NCBI GenBank assembly: GCA_024636835.1
Contig: JAGXGH010000060.1
Location: 1-33,104 of the forward strand
Source of the DNA: Verrucomicrobiales bacterium
Lineage (GTDB): Bacteria > Verrucomicrobiota > Verrucomicrobiia > Verrucomicrobiales > SLCJ01
Length of the DNA stretch: 33,104 nt
Reading direction: 5' to 3'
In this document: one piece after another, positions 23,808 through 30,849 of the stretch
How the letters are laid out: the number at the start of each line of letters is the position of its first letter
How positions within the stretch are numbered: position 1 is the stretch's first letter
The notes under the pieces: generated by a model
The model's input: the letters and a program-made list of their open reading frames with translations, nothing else
What the model was told of the DNA's origin: nothing
Databases searched by the model: none
Position numbers and translations under genes: made by a program

Positions 23808-25241
23808 ATGAATTTACTTCAATCCAAACCCGGCCGCTTGGTGGCCTTTGGCGTGCTTTATTTTAGTGAGGGCTTACCCGGAGGTTTCCTGATGATGGCG
23901 ATCGCGACGGAAATCCAACGGCGAGGCATGGAGGGCGCCGGTGTTTACGGAGCGTTTATTTCCATGCTGGCACTTCCCTGGATTTGGAAATTCCTTTTGG
24001 GGCCATTCGTCGACAACCTTCGTCTGAAGCGTTTTGGCGCGCGCAAACAGTGGATCGTGATGGCTCAATCGGTCATGATTGTGGCTCTGGGCCTGGCGAT
24101 GCTCAATCTACCCAAAGAAATCACCGTCCCGGACACGGGAGGAACCGGATTTTTTTCCACGGTCGAAAGCCTTTACCTTTCGGGAATCGGAGTTTTTGCC
24201 GGCTTGCTGTTCCTCCACAACTTCTTTGCAGCGACTCAGGACGTCGCCATTGATGCGCTTGCCTGTCAGGTCCTCAGAGAGGACGAGCGCGGACTGGCCA
24301 ACGGGGTAATGTTCGGCGCGACCCATGCGGGATACGCCGTTGGCGGCTCCGGTGTGCTCTTTCTCAAAGGAACCTTCGGCAGCTTCGAACTTTCCAGCCT
24401 TTTCGTGCTGGCGCTGATGGCCACCATTCTGGCGGGTGTCATTTTCTTTATCCGCGAGAAATCAGCGGCACAGGAAATCGCCGATGGAGAATTACCGGCT
24501 CCGGAACCCGGACACAGTGGTTGGCTCGCTGCCAAGGAGCAGATCACGGACTATTTGAAAACCTCGGGGAAATCGATGTTCCTCTCCAGAAATGGCTTGC
24601 TCACCACTATCCTGGCCCTGACGCCGATAGGTGCACTTGCCTTGAGCATGCTCTTGTCGGCGCTCATCGCTCCCCGCTTGGGGATGACCGACAGAGAGGT
24701 TGCCGCATTGAACCTTGCGAGCACCGCGGTGTTTATCCCCTTCTGCCTGTTCGGCGGATGGTTGTCCGACCGCTTCAGCCGACGCCTCATCCTGGCGATC
24801 ACCGCATCAATGACGGTCTTCCCCAGCATCTGGATCGCCTTCCAATTCAAGCAAGTCGGCTGGGATCATCCACCGGCCGCCGTCGATGGAATGTGGCCGC
24901 GCGAGGATGCCTTGATCGTTTCCTGGTGGATCGCGACGCTGGCATTCACGGTGTTCAATGGTTTCAAATACGGGGTAAAAACCGCGTTCTACATGGACAT
25001 CGTGACGCCCAAGATCGCGGCGACCCAGTTTACCGCGCTGATGGCACTGACTAATCTGACCAACATCTACAGCAAGGTATGGCAGTCGCAGGCACTCGAC
25101 ACCAACGGCTGGAACTGGCCGGTTTGGAAGCTCCTGTTTGTCGACGCCGCCCTCGGTCTATTGTTCCTCATCGTGCTATTTTTCATCAAACCGAATAGCA
25201 AAGAAAAGGAGGCTTGGCGCTCGCTGCGTAGGGGGCATTGA
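23808..25241 (+). CDS. AmpG-like MFS permease (PAT family)
   Basis: This 477-residue multi-pass inner-membrane transporter has about 12 hydrophobic segments. The N-terminus has FSEGLPGGFLMMAIATE and LPWIWKFLLGPFVD, matching the AmpG/acetyl-CoA transporter (PAT) branch of the major facilitator superfamily. QDVAIDALACQVL (helix 4-5 region) and a later GGWLSDRFSRR loop fit MFS A-type motifs. AmpG imports anhydro-muropeptides during cell-wall recycling; members of this branch in other bacteria have other substrates, so the cargo is uncertain. There is no obvious operon partner; the DUF1080 gene follows after 175 bp with nothing recognisable between them. Confidence 0.82.
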   Translation: MNLLQSKPGRLVAFGVLYFSEGLPGGFLMMAIATEIQRRGMEGAGVYGAFISMLALPWIWKFLLGPFVDNLRLKRFGARKQWIVMAQSVMIVALGLAMLNLPKEITVPDTGGTGFFSTVESLYLSGIGVFAGLLFLHNFFAATQDVAIDALACQVLREDERGLANGVMFGATHAGYAVGGSGVLFLKGTFGSFELSSLFVLALMATILAGVIFFIREKSAAQEIADGELPAPEPGHSGWLAAKEQITDYLKTSGKSMFLSRNGLLTTILALTPIGALALSMLLSALIAPRLGMTDREVAALNLASTAVFIPFCLFGGWLSDRFSRRLILAITASMTVFPSIWIAFQFKQVGWDHPPAAVDGMWPREDALIVSWWIATLAFTVFNGFKYGVKTAFYMDIVTPKIAATQFTALMALTNLTNIYSKVWQSQALDTNGWNWPVWKLLFVDAALGLLFLIVLFFIKPNSKEKEAWRSLRRGH

Positions 25242-25416
25242 TAGCCACACTGGCGGGACATAAAAAGAGTCGCTTAGCGAGTGCGGCAGAACTGTTTGAG
25301 GCGGGTGAGCAGAAACTCCCCTGCCTTCACAATGGACTATGGGTGTCCTAAATCATTGCGTCTCCCTCAAATCCCGTGCTTGACCGAAGGCGGGGGCAGG
25401 CTGAGATTTCGCCATA

Positions 25417-26253
25417 ATGAAACGAAATCACCTCATCCTTCTTGTGCTGCTCTCCGCAATCGTCTCCGCTCTCGCAAAGGAACCGGTGATCAGAAAGGAA
25501 ACCCGCGAGATAAAGGGTAAGCCGGTCGAGTTTATGTTTATCGACGGCATCAAGGTGCACGAGGAGGATCCGGAAAAGCAACCGCAGCCCGAAGTGGTCG
25601 AGCCGAAACCTTATGACGCCGAAGCTGCCAAAGCACCGGAGGGTGCGGTGATTCTTTTCGACGGTACCGAGGAGACCGCAAAAAACTGGACCGACAAAAA
25701 AGGCGAGCCCACCAAGTGGCAACTCGTGGACGGTGCGCTGGAATCGGTCAAGCGCGCTGGATTCCTCCAGAGCAAGCAGGAGTTCGGCTCATGCAAGCTG
25801 CACATCGAGTTCGCAACCCCAAGCACCCCGAAGGGCACCGGTCAAGCACGCGGCAACAGCGGTGTTTTCCTCATGGGCCAATACGAGGTTCAGATACTTG
25901 ATAGCTTCGGCAACGTCACCTACCCCGACGGCCAGTGCGGAGCCCTCTACGGACGCTCCAAACCACTTGTCAACGCCAGCCGAGGCCCCGGCGAGTGGCA
26001 GACATACGACATCACTTTCCACCGACCTCTCTTCGACGAAGCAGGAAAGGTGACGCGTAAAGCGAGATTCACCGTCGTGCATAACGGCATCCTCATTCAG
26101 GACAAGGTAGAGCTTTCCGGCGGAACAGGGTGGAACGGCCCGCACAGCGCCACCGAATACAAAAAGCACGCCGACAAAGGTCCTATCCAACTCCAGGACC
26201 ACGGAAACCCAGTCCGCTTCCGCAACATCTGGATCCAGGAGATTGAGGATTAA
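25417..26253 (+). CDS. DUF1080 (3-keto-disaccharide hydrolase domain) protein, secreted
   Basis: This 278-residue protein has a signal peptide (MKRNHLILLVLLSAIVSALA) and a Pro/Glu-rich linker (about 45-70). The single DUF1080 domain (about 72-278) has ILFDGTEETAKNWTDKKG at its start, RGNSGVFLMGQYEVQILDS in the middle, and HGNPVRFRNIWIQEIED at the end. DUF1080 has a concanavalin-like fold; characterised members act on 3-keto-glycosides. The family is strongly expanded in PVC bacteria and is often near sulfatase and PSCyt1 genes, as here. It likely acts in the periplasm on sugar derivatives. No separate catalytic residues could be assigned by eye. Confidence 0.88.
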   Translation: MKRNHLILLVLLSAIVSALAKEPVIRKETREIKGKPVEFMFIDGIKVHEEDPEKQPQPEVVEPKPYDAEAAKAPEGAVILFDGTEETAKNWTDKKGEPTKWQLVDGALESVKRAGFLQSKQEFGSCKLHIEFATPSTPKGTGQARGNSGVFLMGQYEVQILDSFGNVTYPDGQCGALYGRSKPLVNASRGPGEWQTYDITFHRPLFDEAGKVTRKARFTVVHNGILIQDKVELSGGTGWNGPHSATEYKKHADKGPIQLQDHGNPVRFRNIWIQEIED

Positions 26254-26685
26254 GCAAAGCCCCTGAATTTCATGGTTTAACGCTAACCATGAACGGGAAA
26301 AGTGATTTCGGAGCAGAGCTCTTCAGGCCTCCGCAGAGTGGCTCGCGAACTCATCATCACCCACGGGAGCCTGGAGGCAACCGTTCCAGTCATACCAGAA
26401 CCTGGTAAGGTTTATACGCGAAGGGGACTGTTAAGGCATGTTTTATCAAGCAATACCCGCGCCGTGTAGGCCAAGGGTTATTTGGAATCGGTATTACTCA
26501 TATCCGGCTTGGGATGAGATTTCATGCCTGTCCGTCATGCAGAAAGCGTGACACATTGTGTTTACCTATAAGTTAAGGTCCAATCCTTATCTTAATGCCA
26601 ATGAAGACTTGGTATCATTGATGCTGAACGGTTTAATATTTTTTTGATGCTATATGTTTGGTGAATCACGTATTCTTTGGCTGTG
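26254..26685. other. Intergenic region without recognisable gene
   Basis: These 432 bp hold no open frame of coding character on either strand and no tRNA cloverleaf that I could fold. A weak inverted match (CAGGCCTCC with GGAGCCTGG, about 26325-26376) is imperfect and lacks a T-run. The last 100 bp are AT-rich and probably hold the promoter for the PSCyt1 gene, but no definite box stands out. Confidence 0.4.
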
Positions 26686-28917
26686 ATGGTTAAAAGAAGA
26701 TTCCTCTCCCTACTCACAATTGCGATGGCGTTGAGCTCACGCGCTGTGGCTGAAGAAGCGGTCGATTTTAATCGGGATATTCAGCCCATCCTCTCCAATC
26801 ATTGCTATGCCTGTCACGGGCAGGACGCGGAGGCTCGCCAAGGAGGGCTGCGACTTGATCGGCGTGAAGACGCTCTCGCAGGAGGCGACAATGGTCCGGC
26901 GTTCGTTCCCGGCGATCCGGATTCCAGTGCGCTGGTCGCTCGCACCCTCAGTACCAATCCGGACGAACAGATGCCGCCACCCAAGGTCAAAAAAACAATG
27001 ACCGAGGCAGACAAACAGCTCCTCGTTCGATGGGTAAAGGAGGGTGCTGAGTATGCCAAGCACTGGAGTTTCGAGCCTATCAAAAATGCAGCCCCGCCGA
27101 GTGTTTTCTCCAAGGACTGGCCGCGCACTCCTGTGGATCATTTTGTTCTCGCGCGTTTGGAAAAATCCGGGGTCGCACCGGCTGCTGATGCCGATCGCAC
27201 CGCGTATCTTCGGCGAGTGACTTTCGATTTAACCGGGCTTCCTCCAACAGTGGAAGATCTACAGCGCTTCTTGGAGGATTCATCTTCGGGCGCATACGAG
27301 AGGGTGGTCGATCGTTTGCTTTCGAGCACAGATTACGCGGAACGGATGGCGACCATCTGGCTGGATAACGCCCGCTACGCTGATAGCAACGGTTATCAAT
27401 TCGACAACGCCCGCACCATGTGGCCGTGGCGCGAATGGGTGATTGAAGCCTTTCGGAAAAACATGCCCTACGATCAATTTGCCACTGAACAATTGGCCGG
27501 TGATCTTCTTGAAAAACCGACCAAGGATCAACTCATCGCCACCGGTTTCAACCGCAACCACGGCTATTCAATCGAGGGCGGAATCATCGATGAGGAATAC
27601 CGCGTCACCTACGCGAATGACAAAACGACGACTGCAGGAACGCTGTTTCTCGGTCTGACATTCGACTGCACGCGCTGCCACGACCACAAATACGATCCTC
27701 TTTCGATGGAGGACTATTACTCGTTCTACGCCTTCTTCAATACCAGTGCCGAGACAGGGGCGCCCGGTGACAAAGGGTTCAAAAAGAAAGCCGCTGAACC
27801 TGTCGTCGAATTTGATGCTAATGAGCAGGAGAAAAACGCACCGCTGGTGATGATCATGGCGGAGAAGCCGCGTGAAACATTCATTTTGAAGCAGGGTCAA
27901 TTCGATCAACCGGGTGAAAAAGTGGAACCGAGAACGCCTGATGTGCTTCCGGCTTTCGAGGGTTATTCGACGAATCGTCTCGGCCTTGCGCAATGGTTGA
28001 CCTCATCGCAAAATCCACTTTTTGCGCGCGTCACAGTGAACCGCGTGTGGCAGCAGTTCTTTGGCGCAGGACTGGTTAGGACGCCGGATAACTTCGGTCT
28101 TCAAGGCGAGCGCCCCACCCACCCGGAACTACTCGACTGGCTTGCAGCGGATTTTCGCGAAAGCGGATGGGACATGCACCATCTGATCAGACAGATCGTG
28201 CTGTCAGCAACTTATCGACAGGAATCGCGTCACCGCACGGAACTCGATGATCCTGACAATCGACTTCTGGCGCGTGGGCCATCGTTCCGCCTGCCTGCCG
28301 AAATGATCCGCGATCAAGCGCTGGCAGTGAGCGGCCTTTTAAATCGAAAAGTTGGCGGTCCGAGCGTAAAACCCTACCAGCCAGATGGCGTCTGGGAGGA
28401 TCTGAACGCGCCGAAAAGTCACGCGGAGATCTACACGGTGGGTAGTGGTTCGGATCTCTATCGCAAGAGCATGTATACCTATTGGCGTCGTGCGGCGATG
28501 CATCCGGGCATGGCGGTTTTTGATGCGCCGAACCGCGATGTATGCGTGGTGGAGCGGCCAACGACCAACACCCCTCTGCAAGCGCTGGCGACGATGCATG
28601 ACACAACCTACATCGAAGCTGCTCGAAAACTCGCAGAGAAAATTCTGAGGCAAGGTTCGGAGGAAATCTCAGACCAAGTCGCGACCGCATTCCAACTGGT
28701 TCTGACGCGATCAGCCACCGACAAAGAAATGCGAATCTTGAACGAAGTTTACCGCGACCGACTGGCTCGATACCGAGAAGACTCTGCTGCAGCGGACAAG
28801 CTGCTCGCCATTGGTGAATCCGAAGTGGACCCCACATTTGATCGCAGCGAACTCGCGGCTCTGGCCGATGTTTGCCTCGCCATCCTGAACCTGAGCGAAA
28901 CCGTGACCCGCAAGTAA
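26686..28917 (+). CDS. PSCyt1 / DUF1549 / DUF1553 protein (Planctomycete-type cytochrome)
   Basis: The ATG at 26686 is chosen over a TTG at 26677. The product is 743 residues with a signal peptide (MVKRRFLSLLTIAMALSS, cleavage near AVAEEA). A PSCyt1 heme motif CYACHG (Cys40, Cys43, His44) lies in the first domain, which ends with EQMPPPKVKK, holding the Met ligand. DUF1549 (PSCyt2) follows at about 140-345 with FDLTGLPPT, and a second CxxCH (CTRCHDHKYDPL). DUF1553 (PSD1) lies at about 425-690, opening NRLGLAQWL and with NRVWQQFFGAGLV. These proteins are near-universal in Planctomycetes and frequent in Verrucomicrobia, in the periplasm, and are linked by context to polysaccharide use. The DUF1501 gene follows 4 bp after the stop, so the two form one operon. 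Confidence 0.93.
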   Translation: MVKRRFLSLLTIAMALSSRAVAEEAVDFNRDIQPILSNHCYACHGQDAEARQGGLRLDRREDALAGGDNGPAFVPGDPDSSALVARTLSTNPDEQMPPPKVKKTMTEADKQLLVRWVKEGAEYAKHWSFEPIKNAAPPSVFSKDWPRTPVDHFVLARLEKSGVAPAADADRTAYLRRVTFDLTGLPPTVEDLQRFLEDSSSGAYERVVDRLLSSTDYAERMATIWLDNARYADSNGYQFDNARTMWPWREWVIEAFRKNMPYDQFATEQLAGDLLEKPTKDQLIATGFNRNHGYSIEGGIIDEEYRVTYANDKTTTAGTLFLGLTFDCTRCHDHKYDPLSMEDYYSFYAFFNTSAETGAPGDKGFKKKAAEPVVEFDANEQEKNAPLVMIMAEKPRETFILKQGQFDQPGEKVEPRTPDVLPAFEGYSTNRLGLAQWLTSSQNPLFARVTVNRVWQQFFGAGLVRTPDNFGLQGERPTHPELLDWLAADFRESGWDMHHLIRQIVLSATYRQESRHRTELDDPDNRLLARGPSFRLPAEMIRDQALAVSGLLNRKVGGPSVKPYQPDGVWEDLNAPKSHAEIYTVGSGSDLYRKSMYTYWRRAAMHPGMAVFDAPNRDVCVVERPTTNTPLQALATMHDTTYIEAARKLAEKILRQGSEEISDQVATAFQLVLTRSATDKEMRILNEVYRDRLARYREDSAAADKLLAIGESEVDPTFDRSELAALADVCLAILNLSETVTRK

Positions 28918-28921
28918 TCCC

Positions 28922-30361
28922 ATGGACGAAATCGAATCCACCATCCGAAAAATCAGCCGTCGCCGAATGCTCCAGCTTGGCGCCGCAGGTCTTGGCGGTA
29001 TGGCTTTCAGTAGTTTGCGTGCGTCTCAAAATTCTCGGCCATTGATTGGAGGCACACCGCTTCCTGATCATCCAGCCAAGGCGAAACGGGTCATCTACCT
29101 TTTCCAATCCGGTGGGCCATCGCAGGTTGATCTTTTCGATCCCAAACCGGCTCTCGCAAAATATCACGGCAAAGATATTTTCCAACTCATCGAGCAAAAG
29201 GGGCGACTAACGGGGTTCACCAACGGGCATAAGATCCACCCAGTGATTGAATCTAAATATCAATTTTCGCAGCATGGCGAGAACGGCGCCTGGATGAGCG
29301 AATTGCTTCCGCATATGAGCAAAATCACCGACGAGTTTTGCACCATTCGTAGCACGAGCACTACGCCGGTGAATCACGATCCCGCTCTGACTTTCATGCA
29401 GACCGGGCACAATTTGCCTGGCAGGCCATCCTTCGGATCCTGGCTTAGCTACGGGCTGGGTAGTATGAACCGGAATCTCCCGGAATTTGTGGTGCTTCTT
29501 TCGCGCGGTGATCTCGGGAACATGCAACCGCTAAACAATCGTCTCTGGGGAAATGGTTTTCTCTCAGGAAAGCATGCCGGTGTGCGTTTTCGTTCTGGTG
29601 CGGAGCCTGTTCTTTTTCTCAATGACCCTGCGGAAAAACCGATCACCGACCGGCGGCGGATACTCGACGCGATCAATCAACTCAACGAAGAAGAGCTCGC
29701 CCGCAGTGGAGACCCAGCAGTGGAAACCCGTATCGCCCAATATGAAATGGCCTTTCGCATGCAGAGTTCGGTTTCTGATTTGGCCGACTTATCCGACGAA
29801 CCGGAATCCATTTACAAGCTTTACGGTGAAGACGCACGTCGTCCCGGCACCTTTGCTTACAATTGTCTGATGGCTCGTCGACTTGCCGAGCGCGGCGTGC
29901 GTTTTACCCAGCTTTATCACTCGGGATGGGATCATCATTTTAACCTTCCCGACCATTTACCAAAGCGCTGTCGCGAAACCGATCAAGCCAGCGCAGCACT
30001 GATTCTTGACCTCAAGCAACGTGGACTCCTCGATGATACCATCGTGATCTGGGGCGGAGAATTTGGAAGAACGACCTTCAGTCAGGATGGCAAAGTGAAA
30101 GAATCTTACGGGCGTGACCACCACGCAAACTGCTTTACAACACTCGTCGCTGGAGGCGGGTTTAAGCCGGGGCTAATCCATGGCGAGACGGACGATTTCT
30201 GCTACTCGGTCATAAAGGACGAGGTAAGCGTGCACGATCTCCATGCAACCCTGATGCATCAACTTGGCATCGATCACGAACGCCTGACCTTCCGAAGCCA
30301 AGGCAGGGATTATCGCCTCACAGATGTCCACGGTAAGGTGATCAAGGACTTGCTCATCTAG
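28922..30361 (+). CDS. DUF1501 protein with Tat signal
   Basis: This 479-residue protein carries a twin-arginine signal, SRRRMLQLGAAGLGGMAFSS (from residue 12), so it is exported folded. The body is the DUF1501 fold, a sulfatase/alkaline-phosphatase-like family: LFQSGGPSQVDLFDPKP near the start, DPALTFMQTGH, GRPSFGSWLSYGLG, WGGEFGRTTFSQ, GRDHHANCFTTLVAGGG. Four bases separate it from the PSCyt1-DUF1553 gene. DUF1501 and DUF1549/DUF1553 genes are a conserved pair across PVC bacteria, which supports functional partnership. Tat export suggests a metal or cofactor inserted in the cytoplasm. The biochemical activity of the family is not established. Confidence 0.93.
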   Translation: MDEIESTIRKISRRRMLQLGAAGLGGMAFSSLRASQNSRPLIGGTPLPDHPAKAKRVIYLFQSGGPSQVDLFDPKPALAKYHGKDIFQLIEQKGRLTGFTNGHKIHPVIESKYQFSQHGENGAWMSELLPHMSKITDEFCTIRSTSTTPVNHDPALTFMQTGHNLPGRPSFGSWLSYGLGSMNRNLPEFVVLLSRGDLGNMQPLNNRLWGNGFLSGKHAGVRFRSGAEPVLFLNDPAEKPITDRRRILDAINQLNEEELARSGDPAVETRIAQYEMAFRMQSSVSDLADLSDEPESIYKLYGEDARRPGTFAYNCLMARRLAERGVRFTQLYHSGWDHHFNLPDHLPKRCRETDQASAALILDLKQRGLLDDTIVIWGGEFGRTTFSQDGKVKESYGRDHHANCFTTLVAGGGFKPGLIHGETDDFCYSVIKDEVSVHDLHATLMHQLGIDHERLTFRSQGRDYRLTDVHGKVIKDLLI

Positions 30362-30519
30362 ACTGGCTGGAACTGGGTAAGCGTTACCGCGTTGACTTGC
30401 GCTGGAAGGTTGAGGAACAATCAAAACGTGATGTTATGCGACGCCGGAATTCGGAAAACCAAGCGGAACGTCAAAAGGAAAAAGAATCCCAATCGAGCAA
30501 AGGCCGTTCCCGTCGCTAA
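30337..30519 (+). other. Open frame without start, possible gene remnant
   Basis: A frame overlapping the DUF1501 stop reads WLELGKRYRVDLRWKVEEQ, continues with a basic Arg/Lys/Glu-rich tail, and ends with a double stop at 30517. It has no ATG before 30433 and an in-frame stop upstream at 30334. The composition looks coding, but I recognise no family; it may be a decayed C-terminus or chance. The remaining 30520-30849 shows nothing recognisable. Confidence 0.25.
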
Positions 30520-30849
30520 TGACCTCAGAGCGAACAGAACATATGTGTTGTGCTCGCATCACCCTCGCCACGTTTTCACATACGTAACTACTTTCGCGAG
30601 AAAGTGGCAGGGTGGAGTGACCACATCTTAAAGCTCCGCGCACAAGTCGTTCTCGACCAACGCAATCCACGTCCATCCGCATCAGGTCACTACCAAGATT
30701 GGGGTTAGTTGTTCCTGCTGTCGCGGCGCCAGTGCGCCGAAAATTACTTATTCTCAGCGTTCTATTCACGGCATGGGCGTAACGTTTGGTTGGCTCGATG
30801 AATAGTTTTCACCGGCTTGCTGTCTCACTGAGAGAATCTCTCAACCATT

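Noticed and set aside
25242..25416. Possible short RNA or terminator between the permease and the DUF1080 gene.
   Set aside because: Only a 5-bp near-palindrome (TCGCTTAGCGA) with a one-base loop is seen, with no T-run or conserved fold.
30613..30629. TGGAGTGACCACATCTT resembles 13063-13079 just after the RAYT stop (15 of 17 bases).
   Set aside because: Matches of this quality are expected many times by chance in a window of this size.
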